Shown here: positions 1 through 8,979 of the stretch, piece by piece | Position numbering within the stretch: position 1 is the first letter of the stretch | Layout: every line of letters begins with the position of its first letter | Made by a program: the position numbers and the translations under genes | The notes under the pieces: generated by a model | What the model saw: the letters and a program-made list of their open reading frames with translations, nothing else | What the model was told of the DNA's origin: nothing | Database searches by the model: none | Source of the DNA: Alphaproteobacteria bacterium | GTDB taxonomy: Bacteria; Pseudomonadota; Alphaproteobacteria; UBA9219; RGZA01 | Direction of reading: 5' to 3' | Assembly: GCA_010031785.1 (NCBI GenBank) | Contig: RGZA01000005.1 | Location: 1 to 39,539, forward strand | Length of the DNA: 39,539 nt

Positions 1-1
1 C

Positions 2-100
2 TTTCTCACGCCCTATGAAAAAATAATCGAGGATTGGAAAACAAACCCTGAACTCTTTTATATAAACCCACTCCACTTCAAAACGGGACTAAACAACTAA
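2..100 (+). CDS. IS481-type transposase, C-terminal tail (cut by window start)
   Basis: An open frame enters from the left edge and stops at TAA 98-100. It encodes 32 residues beginning FLTPYEKIIEDW and ending in HFKTGLNN. A TPYE-x-I-x-x-W segment followed by a short run ending in a G-L/P-N-T/N tail is what I know from the extreme C-terminus of IS481-family DDE transposases, just after the catalytic core. The catalytic residues lie outside the window, so activity cannot be judged. The stop lies 31 bases before the comF start, so the right end of the element must lie between or inside the comF leader. Family assignment is from memory of the tail motif on a short fragment. Confidence 0.5.
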   Translation, partial: FLTPYEKIIEDWKTNPELFYINPLHFKTGLNN

Positions 101-121
101 CCCCTCCCGCAAAGGGAGGGG
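101..121. repeat. Perfect 8-bp hairpin between transposase tail and comF
   Basis: CCCCTCCC (101-108) pairs perfectly with GGGAGGGG (114-121) around a 5-base loop. It starts directly after the transposase stop. There is no T-run after it, so it is a poor intrinsic terminator. Read from the other strand, the region starting near 128 begins TGTGTAATTCCCC, which could be the right terminal inverted repeat of the insertion sequence. The right arm contains GGAGG about 9 bases ahead of the ATG at 131, so the arm may also serve as the comF ribosome binding site. Confidence 0.6.
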
Positions 122-130
122 AATTACACA

Positions 131-916
131 ATGCCAAGGCTAGCTTTTATGAATAGCATTGCATCTTTATTGAATCAGTTTCATCAACAGGCGGTGAACA
201 GTTTAAATGTTCTGCTGCCGCCGCTTTGCGTTATGTGCGATGATCTGGTCAGTGAGAGTCATGGTTTTTGTGGCCCGTGCTGGCAAGGCCTTACATTTAT
301 TGCGCCACCTTTGTGCGTATGCTGCGGATTGCCATTTGAATATGAAGGGCAGAGCATTAATGAGGATGCGTTATGCGGTGCGTGTCTGCTGGCGATGCCG
401 CATTTTACACATGCGCGCTCGGCGCTTGTTTATAATGATGCGAGTAAATCATTGATCCTTCCCTTTAAGCATAATGACCGCACCGATTATTCGCGCGCGC
501 TGGCGCGATTGCTGCTGAATGCAGGGCAGGCGATGATTGAGCGTGCTGATGCGTTATTGCCGGTGCCATTGCATTTCATGCGACTTTTTTCGCGGCGTTA
601 TAATCAATCAGCATTGCTTGTGCATCATCTTGCCAAAGCAACGGGCAAGGACATGCTGTTGCATGGGCTTGTGCGCAGTAAAGCAACGCAAAGCCAGGGG
701 CATCTCTCGCGTGAACAGCGTGAGAAAAATGTAAAAAATGCATTCCTGGTGCGGCCAAAGGCGATTGCAATGATTAAGGGAAAACATTTGTTGCTGATTG
801 ATGATGTGCTAACCACAGGCGCAACGGCCAATGCATGTGTTTCTGCGCTGTTAAAGGCGGGTGCAGCCCGTGTTGAGGTTTTAACTATCGCTCGAGTGGT
901 CAAAATCAACCAATAA
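131..916 (+). CDS. comF: ComF-family phosphoribosyltransferase-like protein
   Basis: This 261-residue protein has the ComF layout. Two four-cysteine zinc knuckles come first (Cys33/36 with Cys47/50, and Cys62/65 with Cys82/85). A type I phosphoribosyltransferase fold follows, with the PRPP loop DDVLTTGAT at residues 224-232 and the family segment LLPVPLHFMRLFSRRYNQS near 142-160. ComF proteins take part in DNA uptake or in handling incoming single strands; the exact reaction is not settled. ATG 131 has GGAGG about 9 bases upstream. ATG 149 (MNSIASLL) is an alternative, and relatives usually have a short lead before LLPPLC, so the first six residues may come from the neighbouring insertion sequence. 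comF-grxC-nitrilase is a familiar alphaproteobacterial order. Confidence 0.9.
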   Translation: MPRLAFMNSIASLLNQFHQQAVNSLNVLLPPLCVMCDDLVSESHGFCGPCWQGLTFIAPPLCVCCGLPFEYEGQSINEDALCGACLLAMPHFTHARSALVYNDASKSLILPFKHNDRTDYSRALARLLLNAGQAMIERADALLPVPLHFMRLFSRRYNQSALLVHHLAKATGKDMLLHGLVRSKATQSQGHLSREQREKNVKNAFLVRPKAIAMIKGKHLLLIDDVLTTGATANACVSALLKAGAARVEVLTIARVVKINQ

Positions 917-920
917 TCCC

Positions 921-1030
921 GATTACACTGGCTGCTTTTCGCGTTTTTTCTGCGCTTCCGGTACGCATGTACTTAATGTACATTTGCGTTCCGGTTCTCG
1001 AAAGAAACACGAAAATCACCTCAGTGTAAC
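921..1030. repeat. 110-bp near-palindromic intergenic element
   Basis: Two arms of about 52 bases face each other around a TTAA centre near 973-976. GATTACACTG at 921-930 is matched by CAGTGTAAC at 1022-1030. CTTTTCGCG at 935-943 is matched by CACGAAAA near 1009-1016. CCGGTACGCA around 957-966 is matched by TTTGCGTTCCGG near 973-984. Mismatches and small gaps are scattered along the stem. The element fills most of the 150-base comF-grxC gap. It has no run of T at either end. Its size and structure suit a dispersed palindromic repeat (REP, MITE or Rickettsia-type palindromic element) rather than a terminator. No second copy is seen in this window. Confidence 0.75.
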
Positions 1031-1066
1031 GAGATTCTGAACAGGTACTATTTTAAGGAGAGAGCG

Positions 1067-1324
1067 ATGCCCACCATTACCGTTTATTCCGGCCCCAATT
1101 GCCCCTATTGCGTGCGCGCAAAAGAATTACTCAAGAAAAAGGGCGCAAACTTTGATGTGATTGATGTGAAAGCCGATCGCGAACAGTTTGACGTGATGCT
1201 GTCTAAATCGGGTGGCCGCCGTACCATTCCGCAGATTTTCATTGGCGAGTTGCATGTGGGCGGATGTGATGATTTGCATGCGCTTGATGCTGCCGGAAAA
1301 CTTGATGCGTTGTTGGCAGGATAA
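1067..1324 (+). CDS. grxC: Glutaredoxin 3
   Basis: This 85-residue dithiol glutaredoxin reduces disulfides and ribonucleotide reductase using glutathione. It has the full thioredoxin fold of the GrxC group. The active site CPYC is at residues 13-16. The cis-proline glutathione-binding segment is GRRTIPQIFIG (about 50-60), and GGCDDL lies near 65-70. The length is typical. The start at 1067 is supported by TAAGGAGAG ending about 6 bases upstream. The nitrilase starts 3 bases after the stop, so the two are probably co-transcribed and may be translationally coupled. The palindromic element upstream separates this pair from comF. Confidence 0.97.
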   Translation: MPTITVYSGPNCPYCVRAKELLKKKGANFDVIDVKADREQFDVMLSKSGGRRTIPQIFIGELHVGGCDDLHALDAAGKLDALLAG

Positions 1325-1327
1325 ACC

Positions 1328-2149
1328 ATGACGAGGCTTACCATTTCCTGCATCCAGACCAATATCGGGCCAGTGCTGACGGATAATCTGACGACGATTG
1401 AAGGATTGATCCGAAAGGCAAAAGCGCAAGGCGCAGAGATGGTAGTTTTGCCAGAAAATGCAGATTGCATGGTGCATGACCGCGCGAAAAAGCGCGCGCA
1501 AAGCTTTCCCGAAGATGATAATCCATCGGTCAATTTATACCGGAAACTCGCGAATGAACTCAGCGTTTGGATTATCTGCGGCAGCATTGCCGTACCAGCG
1601 GTGGAGGATAAATGCGCCAATCGCTGTCTGGTATTCAGACCCGATGGCAGCATTGCTGGCCGTTACGACAAGATCCATCTCTATGATGCTGTGCCAAAGC
1701 CGGGTGAAGTCTACCGCGAGTCTGAGCTGTTTGTGCCGGGTGACAAAGCCGTGCTGGTTGAAACGCCATGGGGCAAATTGGGCCTGAGTATTTGTTATGA
1801 TGTGCGCTTTCCCCATTTATATCGCGCCCTCGCCAAGGCAGGTGCGGTGATGCTGAGCGTGCCTGCGGCCTTTACGGAAACATCGGGCAAGGCGCATTGG
1901 CATACGCTGCTGCGCGCACGCGCGATTGAAACCGGATGCTTTGTGTTTGCAGCAGCACAAACGGGCACGCATGATGGCGGGCGCAGGACGTTTGGTCATT
2001 CGCTGATTATTGCGCCATGGGGCGAAATCATTGCTGATGGCGGTGAAGCTGTGGGCGTAATTACCGCGACTATTGATCTTGATAAGGTTACAGAGGCGCG
2101 CAATGCGATTGCATCACTGCAGCATGACCGCACGTTTACGCTGGAATAA
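1328..2149 (+). CDS. Carbon-nitrogen hydrolase, likely deaminated-glutathione amidase (Nit1 type)
   Basis: This 273-residue nitrilase-superfamily amidase has the catalytic triad visible: Glu43 in VLPENAD, Lys115 in GRYDKIHLYD and Cys156 in LSICYDVRFPHLYR. The close spacing of FPHLYR to the cysteine and the segment SVPAAFTETSGKAHWHTLLR are characteristic of the Nit1/Nit2-like branch. Members of this branch hydrolyse deaminated glutathione, a toxic by-product of transaminases acting on glutathione. Its position 3 bases after grxC supports a glutathione-linked role. The specific substrate is inferred from family and context. Its stop is separated from the convergent secA stop by only two bases. 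Confidence 0.88.
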   Translation: MTRLTISCIQTNIGPVLTDNLTTIEGLIRKAKAQGAEMVVLPENADCMVHDRAKKRAQSFPEDDNPSVNLYRKLANELSVWIICGSIAVPAVEDKCANRCLVFRPDGSIAGRYDKIHLYDAVPKPGEVYRESELFVPGDKAVLVETPWGKLGLSICYDVRFPHLYRALAKAGAVMLSVPAAFTETSGKAHWHTLLRARAIETGCFVFAAAQTGTHDGGRRTFGHSLIIAPWGEIIADGGEAVGVITATIDLDKVTEARNAIASLQHDRTFTLE

Positions 2150-2151
2150 AA

Positions 2152-4890
2152 TTACTCCAGCGAGCCGTGGCAGTGTTTGAACTTCTTACCCGAATTGCAA
2201 GGGCAGGGGGAGTTGCGTTGGATTTTCCCCCATGTGGCAGGATTTTTTGCATCAAACCCTAACGCTGCAACGGTTGCTGCGCCTTTGCCATACGCCGTTG
2301 GCGCTGCAGATTTACGCATCATGCCTTTGGGCAGCATTTCATCTTCGTCTGCGCCGCGATTTTCGATCATCGGCTGACCACGACGTTGTGCAAGCACTTC
2401 ATCTTCGGTGGGTGGGCGCTGTATATCCGCGAGTAATTTGGATGTGGTATCTTCGCGTAGCTGATCCAGCATATTACTGAACAGATCAAACGCTTCACGG
2501 CCATATTCATTAAGCGGATCGCGTTGACCATAGGCGCGCAGACCAATGCCGCTGCGCAAATGATCAAGCGCGAGCAAATGATCTTTCCAGACCTGATCAA
2601 GTGTTGAGAGCAGCAACAACTTTTCAACCTGATGACGCATATGTTCTTCAAACATACCGATGCGCTGCGCATATTTTTCATCAGCCGCTTTTTTAATGCG
2701 TGCTTCAAACTCGGCTTCGGCAATGCCGTCTTCCTTGCCCCAGTCTTCAATAGGAAGATCAAGGTGCAGAACGGTTTTGGCGCGTTCCTGCAGATCAGCA
2801 AGCGCCCATTGCTCAGGATAGGAATGGGGCGGCACGGCAGTGCTTACCATGCCTTCAATCACATCATAGCGCATGGCGGTGATGGTATCGGTGACATTGG
2901 TTGCGGTCATGATTTCGCGGCGCTGTTCGTAAATTACCTTGCGCTGGTCGTTCATGATGTTATCGAATTTGAGCAGGTTTTTACGCACATCGAAATTGCG
3001 CGCTTCGACTTTTTCCTGCGCCTTGAGAAGGGCGCGGCTGATCCATGGATGCTCAATTGACTGGCCATCTTTAAGGCCAAGGCTGGCGAGCATTGCATCC
3101 ATCCGGTCAGCGCCGTAAATACGCAGCAGATCATCCTGCAGTGAAAGGAAGAAGCTGGATGTACCAGGATCGCCCTGACGGCCCGAACGACCACGCAGCT
3201 GATTGTCAATGCGGCGTGATTCATGACGCTCCGTACCAATCACATACAGACCGCCGGATTGACGCACGAGTTCGCGCGCTTCTTCGATTTCCTTGCGGAT
3301 GGTTGCGATTTTTGCTTCGCGTTCATTGGTGTCCTGAATATCCGCCGCTTCCTGCGCGATACGCATATCAAGATTACCACCGAGCTGAATATCGGTACCG
3401 CGACCCGCCATGTTGGTAGCGATGGTGACAGCGCCGGTGCGGCCAGCTTGCGCAATAATATAGGCTTCCTGTTCGTGGTAGCGCGCATTGAGCACATTGT
3501 GCGGGATTTTGCGCTTCTTTAGCAGTTCCGAGAGCAATTCCGATTTTTCAATCGATACCGTGCCGACCAATACCGGCTGCATACGCTTTCTGCATTCTTC
3601 GATCACATCGATGATTGCATTGTATTTTTCAGCAGCGGTGCGGAAAACAACGTCATCATGATCAATACGCAGTACGGTGACGTTGGTTGGCATATCGACA
3701 ACCGACAGATTATAAATTTCTTCAAATTCTGCCGCTTCGGTCAATGCCGTTCCGGTCATACCGGAAAGTTTTGGATAAAGACGGAAATAATTTTGATAGG
3801 TGATGCTGGCGAGCGTCTGGTTTTCACGCTCGATCGTGACACGTTCTTTTGCTTCGAGCGCCTGGTGCAAGCCTTCGCCATAGCGGCGGCCTTCCATCAT
3901 GCGGCCAGTGAATTCATCGATGATGACAAGCTTGTCATCTTTTACAATGTAATCGACATCGCGCGCAAACAGCGTATGCGCGCGCAAGGCCTGTTGAATG
4001 TGATGCAGCGTATTGACGTTGGAGCTGTCATAAAGCCCGCCGGGGTTGAGCATGCCAGCTTGCGAGAGCCAGCCTTCAACATCGACCATGCCGGTTTCGG
4101 TCAGATTGACGGTGCGGGCTTTTTCATCCTTCTCATAATCTTCCGGTTTGAGATTTTTGACGAGGATTTCATCAATACGGCGATAAAGCTCGGATGAATC
4201 TTCGGCAGGGCCAGAGATAATAAGCGGTGTACGTGCTTCATCAATCAGAATGCTATCGACTTCATCAACGATCGCGTAGTTGAACGGGCGTTGCACAAGA
4301 TCCGATGCGCGGAATTTCATATTATCGCGCAGATAATCAAAGCCGAATTCATGGTTGGTACCATAGGTAATGTCAGCGGCATACGCATCACGGCGCTCAT
4401 CTTCGTTCAGGCCATGCACAATGCAGCCAACGGTAAGGCCAAGGAAATTATGCACGCGGCCCATCCAGCCGCTATCGCGCTGGGCCAGATAATCATTTAC
4501 AGTAATAATATGTACGCCTTTGCCGGTCAACGCATTGAGGTATGCAGGAAGCGTGGCAACAAGGGTTTTACCTTCACCGGTGCGCATTTCAGAAATCTTG
4601 CCTTGATGCAGCACCATGCCGCCCAGCAACTGCACATCGAAATGGCGCTGGCCAAGTACCCGTTTTGCAGCTTCGCGCACAACGGCGAAGGCTTCAGGTA
4701 ATAAACGATCCAGTTTTTCGCCATCTGCAAGGCGTTTGCGGAATAATTCGGTTTGCGAGCGCAGCTCAGCATCGTACATGCCTGAGTATTTTGACTCTAA
4801 GCCATTAATGACGCCAACAACCGGGCGCAGATTTTTCAGAAAACGGTCATTGGCAGAGCCAAAGATATTACGGGTTAGTGCCGCGAACAT
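2152..4890 (-). CDS. secA: Preprotein translocase ATPase SecA
   Basis: This is the motor ATPase of the Sec system, which drives unfolded preproteins through SecYEG at the inner membrane. The 912-residue length is normal. Walker A is MRTGEGKT at 102-109, and the DEAD-like Walker B lies in [22 protein letters not shown]. The second helicase half contains [14 protein letters not shown] and the arginine-finger segment [17 protein letters not shown]. The C-terminal zinc tail has Cys896, Cys898, Cys907 and His908, which bind SecB or ribosomes. The start ATG at 4890 has TGAGG about 7 bases upstream. It faces away from the foldase gene, and both products serve the export pathway. Confidence 0.98.
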   Translation of the reverse strand: MFAALTRNIFGSANDRFLKNLRPVVGVINGLESKYSGMYDAELRSQTELFRKRLADGEKLDRLLPEAFAVVREAAKRVLGQRHFDVQLLGGMVLHQGKISEMRTGEGKTLVATLPAYLNALTGKGVHIITVNDYLAQRDSGWMGRVHNFLGLTVGCIVHGLNEDERRDAYAADITYGTNHEFGFDYLRDNMKFRASDLVQRPFNYAIVDEVDSILIDEARTPLIISGPAEDSSELYRRIDEILVKNLKPEDYEKDEKARTVNLTETGMVDVEGWLSQAGMLNPGGLYDSSNVNTLHHIQQALRAHTLFARDVDYIVKDDKLVIIDEFTGRMMEGRRYGEGLHQALEAKERVTIERENQTLASITYQNYFRLYPKLSGMTGTALTEAAEFEEIYNLSVVDMPTNVTVLRIDHDDVVFRTAAEKYNAIIDVIEECRKRMQPVLVGTVSIEKSELLSELLKKRKIPHNVLNARYHEQEAYIIAQAGRTGAVTIATNMAGRGTDIQLGGNLDMRIAQEAADIQDTNEREAKIATIRKEIEEARELVRQSGGLYVIGTERHESRRIDNQLRGRSGRQGDPGTSSFFLSLQDDLLRIYGADRMDAMLASLGLKDGQSIEHPWISRALLKAQEKVEARNFDVRKNLLKFDNIMNDQRKVIYEQRREIMTATNVTDTITAMRYDVIEGMVSTAVPPHSYPEQWALADLQERAKTVLHLDLPIEDWGKEDGIAEAEFEARIKKAADEKYAQRIGMFEEHMRHQVEKLLLLSTLDQVWKDHLLALDHLRSGIGLRAYGQRDPLNEYGREAFDLFSNMLDQLREDTTSKLLADIQRPPTEDEVLAQRRGQPMIENRGADEDEMLPKGMMRKSAAPTAYGKGAATVAALGFDAKNPATWGKIQRNSPCPCNSGKKFKHCHGSLE

Positions 4891-5151
4891 TTAACAACCT
4901 CAAAATAAGTGTATTCGTCATAAGTAAGCCGCGCAAATTAGCCGAAATTTTGACCATTTGCCAACAGCAAGCTGCGGGCCTTGCGTAAAACCTTCATATC
5001 TTTGCCATTATTGCTTGTTAGCACTCCTTTTGCAGGTGGGTCTTGCAGCCAAGGGGTGCTTTCCGCTAAACAATGAAGGCTTTTTTCTACAATGATTCTC
5101 CCCATCCCAATCACGTTTTCGCGTTCCCAACACATAAGAAAGGACTATTCG
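4891..5151. promoter_or_regulatory. Divergent secA / foldase promoter region with a small hairpin
   Basis: This 261-base gap lies between the two divergent export genes and should hold both promoters. I see no clear sigma-70 hexamer pair on either strand. A hairpin with 9-base arms (5021-5029 with 5051-5059, one G-T pair) lies mid-gap. In the secA direction it could form in the 5' leader. SecA synthesis is controlled by its leader in other bacteria through SecM, but no SecM-like reading frame is evident here. Confidence 0.35.
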
Positions 5152-6012
5152 ATGTTCAACCCTAAAAAAGCACTGATCACCGGTGTTTTACTCTCAGCTT
5201 TTCTGGCTCCGTTTCCGGCAATCGCTGCGGATGATCTGGTGGTTGCGCGCGTCAATGGTCAGGAAATTCACAAGTCCGATGTGATGCGCGAGTTGGCAGC
5301 CTTGCCACCGCAATTGCAACAGGTTCCGGTTGAGCAAATCTATCCGCAACTTCTGGATCGGATGATTGATGCCAAGCTGCTGATCGCACAAGGCTATGCA
5401 GAAAAAGTAAATGAAACTGCTGATTTCAAGGAACGCATGAAGCGCGCGGAAGAACGTATCATCACCGATGTAACCTTGCGTGAAAAAATCAAGCCGATGG
5501 TCACCGATGACAAGATCAAAGCGCTCTATGATGAAATCGTAAAGCACAGCACACCTGAAGAAGAAGTGCGCGCACGTCACATCCTTGTGAAGACTGAAAA
5601 GGAAGCCAAGGATATTATCGAGCAACTCGGTAAGGGCGGCGATTTCAATAAGCTTGCGACTGAAAAATCAACCGATACGGCTTCTGCGCAACAAGGCGGC
5701 GATCTGGGTTACTTCTCCAAAAAAGCAATGGTAAAGCCCTTTGCTGATGCTGCGTTTGCAATGAAAGCCGGTGAATACAGCAAGACACCCGTGAAGTCTG
5801 ACTTTGGTTTCCATGTGATCAAGGTTGAAGACAAGCGCAAGTCAAAGCCTGTTGAACTGGAAAAGGTAAAGCCACAATTGGAAGCAAAAGTTTCTGATCA
5901 GGCCGCGAATGAATATGTGGAAACCATGAAGAAGAACGCAAAGGTCGAGCGTTTTGGTCTTGATGGCAAGCCTCTGGTTGAAACAAAGCCAGAAGCGGCA
6001 CCAAAGAAATAG
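5152..6012 (+). CDS. Periplasmic parvulin-type peptidyl-prolyl isomerase (PpiC/SurA/PrsA-like)
   Basis: The protein (286 residues) begins with a signal peptide, MFNPKKALITGVLLSAFLAP, cleaved near AIA at 23-25. A SurA_N-like helical segment follows (about 40-130). The parvulin domain spans about 137-228, with ARHILVKTEKEA, GGDLGYFSK and SDFGFHVIKVED. Such proteins help outer-membrane or periplasmic proteins fold after export. An upstream in-frame ATG at 5092 exists, but I chose 5152 because AAGGA lies about 7 bases before it and because it puts the signal peptide at the N-terminus. It sits next to secA and ends at a strong terminator, so it is monocistronic. Confidence 0.92.
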   Translation: MFNPKKALITGVLLSAFLAPFPAIAADDLVVARVNGQEIHKSDVMRELAALPPQLQQVPVEQIYPQLLDRMIDAKLLIAQGYAEKVNETADFKERMKRAEERIITDVTLREKIKPMVTDDKIKALYDEIVKHSTPEEEVRARHILVKTEKEAKDIIEQLGKGGDFNKLATEKSTDTASAQQGGDLGYFSKKAMVKPFADAAFAMKAGEYSKTPVKSDFGFHVIKVEDKRKSKPVELEKVKPQLEAKVSDQAANEYVETMKKNAKVERFGLDGKPLVETKPEAAPKK

Positions 6013-6041
6013 AAAAGAACATTTCTTTTCTGATCGAATGA

Positions 6042-6077
6042 AACATCCCCGCTTTCTTATTGCGGGGATGTTTTTTT
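6042..6077 (+). terminator. Rho-independent terminator after the foldase gene
   Basis: AACATCCCCGC (6042-6052) pairs perfectly with GCGGGGATGTT (6062-6072). The 9-base loop is followed by T residues to 6077. This is a textbook intrinsic terminator, 30 bases after the foldase stop. Confidence 0.95.
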
Positions 6078-6104
6078 AAGGACCACAAATTTCCAAGGAT
6101 CACG

Positions 6105-7346
6105 ATGATGAAGCATAAACGTTCTCCACTAGCGCCAAAGAAGCCTGCAGTTTTAAAACCGGTACGCGGCGTACAACTTGCCACGCTTGCAACGGGCCTG
6201 CGTTATGTTGGCCGGGATGATTTATTGCTGGTAACGATGCCAAGGGGCACAAGCGTTGCGGGTGTGTTTACGCAATCATCTGCTGCGGCAGCGCCGGTGG
6301 GTTGGTGCCGATTATTGCTCAAGGATAAAAAAGCACGCGCATTGCTAGTGAACGCTGGCAATGCCAATGCTGCAACAGGCAAGGCAGGACTTGCGCTGCT
6401 TGAAGAAAGCGTGCGCGCGGTTGCGCTTGAAACCGGATGTAATCCTGCAGAAGTGTTTATTGCATCAACCGGTATTATTGGCCGGCCACTGCCGAAAAAA
6501 GCACTGGCAAATTTTGTGCCAGCAATTGCAAAGAAACTGAAACCTGATGCTGCGAATTGGGCCAAGGCCGCACGCGCGATTATGACGACGGACACCTTTG
6601 CAAAAATGGTAAGCCGTAAAGTTTCGATTGGCGGAAAAAATGTCACGCTTTCTGCATTCGGTAAAGGCTCGGGCATGATTGCGCCAAACATGGCAACCTT
6701 ACTGGCATTTGTATTTACTGATGCTGCGGTGGATGCCAAGGCCCTGCAGGCAATGATGGATGTGTCGGCAGATAAAAGCTTTAACAGCATCACGGTCGAT
6801 GGTGATACCTCGACCAATGATACGCTGCTGGTTTTTGCAACTGGCGGTGCTGGCAACGAAAAAATTATTAGGAGCGATAGCAAGGATGGCCGTGTGTTTG
6901 CCAAGGCGCTGGAAGAAGTATTGATCGAGCTTGCGCTGCTTGTGGTGCGCGATGGTGAGGGCGCACAAAAGCTTGTTACCATTGATGTAACGGGCGCTGT
7001 GAATGACAAGGCCGCGCGCGTGCATGCGCTCACAATTGCGAACTCTCCTTTAGTAAAAACCGCGATTGCGGGTGAAGATGCTAATTGGGGCCGTCTTTTG
7101 ATGGCGGCTGGACGTAGCGGTGAAAAACTCAATCTCAAAAAATTCAAAGTCGCAATTGGTGGCTTCACCATTTGCAAAAATGGCGGGCAGATTAAAAATT
7201 ATGATGAAACACCCGTTGCCAAGCACATGAAGGGCCGCGACATTCACATTGCGCTTGATGTTGGTATGGGCAAGGGCAAGGCACGAGTTTGGACCTGTGA
7301 CCTTACGCATGGGTATATTGATATCAACGGTAGTTACAGAAGCTAG
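6105..7346 (+). CDS. argJ: Bifunctional ornithine acetyltransferase / N-acetylglutamate synthase
   Basis: ArgJ recycles the acetyl group in arginine synthesis, moving it from N-acetylornithine to glutamate. It can also make N-acetylglutamate from acetyl-CoA. The 413-residue precursor cleaves itself at the Ala-Thr bond in GSGMIAPNMATLLAF (Ala197/Thr198 from this start). The new N-terminal Thr is the nucleophile. Other family segments are LLVNAGNANAATG, ASTGIIGRPLP and NSITVDGDTSTNDT. The open frame reaches back to 6060, inside the preceding terminator. ATG 6105 (or 6108) is preferred because AAGGA lies about 6 bases upstream. mutT begins 2 bases after the stop. Confidence 0.96.
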   Translation: MMKHKRSPLAPKKPAVLKPVRGVQLATLATGLRYVGRDDLLLVTMPRGTSVAGVFTQSSAAAAPVGWCRLLLKDKKARALLVNAGNANAATGKAGLALLEESVRAVALETGCNPAEVFIASTGIIGRPLPKKALANFVPAIAKKLKPDAANWAKAARAIMTTDTFAKMVSRKVSIGGKNVTLSAFGKGSGMIAPNMATLLAFVFTDAAVDAKALQAMMDVSADKSFNSITVDGDTSTNDTLLVFATGGAGNEKIIRSDSKDGRVFAKALEEVLIELALLVVRDGEGAQKLVTIDVTGAVNDKAARVHALTIANSPLVKTAIAGEDANWGRLLMAAGRSGEKLNLKKFKVAIGGFTICKNGGQIKNYDETPVAKHMKGRDIHIALDVGMGKGKARVWTCDLTHGYIDINGSYRS

Positions 7347-7348
7347 TC

Positions 7349-7798
7349 ATGAGCTGTGTTGACGTCACACTGCCCCCCCAACAATCAGCGTCAAAGCCAG
7401 CGCCGTTAGTGCTGGTCGTGGCAGGTGCGTTGATCGATGCCGATGGTCGTGTGTTATTGGCGCGGCGCCCACCGGGCAAAGCCATGGCAGGTTTGTGGGA
7501 ATTTCCTGGTGGCAAGGTGCATGAAAAAGAAACGCCGGAGCAGGCCCTATGCCGTGAATTGCGTGAAGAGCTTGGCATTGAAACATCGCCCGGATGCCTT
7601 TATCCGCTTAGCTTTGCAAGCCATGCGTATGAAGCATTTCATTTGCTGATGCCGCTTTATATATGCCGAGTGTGGAATGGCGTGCCCGAACCTAAGGAAG
7701 GTCAAAAACTTGCATGGGTGCGCATTGATCAGCTCGGCGAATTTGAAATGCCGCCTGCGGATGTGCCACTGATTGCTGCCTTGCGCGATAAATTATAA
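7349..7798 (+). CDS. mutT: MutT-type Nudix hydrolase (8-oxo-dGTP diphosphatase)
   Basis: This 149-residue Nudix enzyme is expected to hydrolyse 8-oxo-dGTP and so prevent A:T to C:G mutation. The complete Nudix box runs from about 54 to 77: GGKVHEKE, seven residues, then REL-REE-LGI. The preceding LLARRPPGKAMAGLWEFPGG is typical of the MutT/MTH1-like bacterial group. It lies 2 bases after argJ, an arrangement common in alphaproteobacteria, and is probably read from the same transcript. Its last 70 bases overlap the convergent ligase gene. 8-oxo-dGTP specificity is inferred from the family. Confidence 0.92.
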   Translation: MSCVDVTLPPQQSASKPAPLVLVVAGALIDADGRVLLARRPPGKAMAGLWEFPGGKVHEKETPEQALCRELREELGIETSPGCLYPLSFASHAYEAFHLLMPLYICRVWNGVPEPKEGQKLAWVRIDQLGEFEMPPADVPLIAALRDKL

Positions 7799-8979
7799 CT
7801 CATCAGCGCAAGCATCACCGCCGTTGCAATATGGCCTGACAACCACCACGCTTGCAGTAATGAGAAAGTTGTATTGAGCATCATCAGACTGCAAAAGGCC
7901 GCTGCAATCATGTAAGGCTGTGCAATCTCATGCGCCTTATACATGCGGTAGGTGAGAAACAATAGCAGCGTGCCCCACAGGATCGCGCCCACCATTCCAA
8001 AATCAAGCCAGAGCTGTAAGAAGATATTATGGGGATGATGACTGACAACATTCACGCCCGGCTCAAAAAAGCCTGCCCCCAAAGAATTGGGCGCATCGCT
8101 TTGCAATCCCGTGGATGCATCAATGCCATGACCAAAAAACGGTTTTTCAAGAATATGCTTCGAGGTAACGGTCCACACCTTGATGCGGGCAAGGGCGGAG
8201 TCAAACAGCTGGCCGGTAATTTCCGGCGAAACAAGGGGTAGAACGGTTGAAACGGGTACAATAAAGAACAGGCCAAGGCCAATCAGCAGGGTTAGCGCCC
8301 AGCGTGCCAATACCGCCTGATAAAGGGCAAAAAACAGCACCCCAGAGCCAACCACCATACCCAGCAGCGATGAACGGTTGGTTAGAAAAATGCTGATGCT
8401 GGTAAAAGCAAGCACTGATAAAATACTCAAAACATTTTTGCCTTTGGTCTTGAGCCATAAGGCAAACGGCCAGATGGACAGCGCAAATAACCCTGCCATG
8501 CGCTTGGTTACGTTTTCATATACTGCGATATTGCTATCCATCTGATTATACCAGCGATGGATCGGGTGATTGAAAAAACATTCAACGCATAATAATCCAA
8601 GGCCGATGATCCAGCTGGTGACAAACAGTTTGATCAAAACATCAAGCGTATGCGGTTTGATAAAAGGCAGTGTCAAAAAAATAATGGCGCAACATATGCA
8701 AAGATAAAGCAGGCCAAACGCAGTATGTCCAGCGCTGTCATTGGGGCTCCATAATGCTGTCAGGCACGTATAACCAACGGCGCAGGCCAGCAGGATAAAG
8801 CTTTGTTTATCTATGGTTTTGATGATATCCGTCCAATGTTTTTTAAGCGATGGCAAAAGCACAAGGGCAGTATAAATCACCAGTGCCATCATCCCGCGCG
8901 GCATCAGCGCCATGAGTGGCCCAAACAATAACGCAGGAATGCAAAGCAACAGGGTGGTGAATGAAAAGTTTTTCATCAT
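7729..8979 (-). CDS. O-antigen ligase / polymerase family membrane protein (Wzy_C)
   Basis: This 416-residue protein has about ten hydrophobic segments and a large periplasmic loop around 250-325. The family signature is present: SALARIKVW (Arg265), ILEKPFFGHGID, then HHPHNIFLQLWLDFG at about 314-328. In WaaL and Wzy-type enzymes these Arg and His residues in the periplasmic loop are needed to transfer or polymerise undecaprenyl-linked glycans. It cannot be told from sequence whether this one is a ligase or a polymerase. Its start overlaps the ruvX stop (ATGATGA), so the pair is coupled. Its 3' end overlaps mutT by 70 bases in antisense. Confidence 0.85.
   Translation of the reverse strand: MMKNFSFTTLLLCIPALLFGPLMALMPRGMMALVIYTALVLLPSLKKHWTDIIKTIDKQSFILLACAVGYTCLTALWSPNDSAGHTAFGLLYLCICCAIIFLTLPFIKPHTLDVLIKLFVTSWIIGLGLLCVECFFNHPIHRWYNQMDSNIAVYENVTKRMAGLFALSIWPFALWLKTKGKNVLSILSVLAFTSISIFLTNRSSLLGMVVGSGVLFFALYQAVLARWALTLLIGLGLFFIVPVSTVLPLVSPEITGQLFDSALARIKVWTVTSKHILEKPFFGHGIDASTGLQSDAPNSLGAGFFEPGVNVVSHHPHNIFLQLWLDFGMVGAILWGTLLLFLTYRMYKAHEIAQPYMIAAAFCSLMMLNTTFSLLQAWWLSGHIATAVMLALMSYNLSRKAAISGTSAGGISNSPS

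Noticed and set aside
6203-7177. 324-codon frame antisense to argJ
   Set aside because: It is a low-complexity Ala/Ser-rich shadow of argJ with no recognisable domain.
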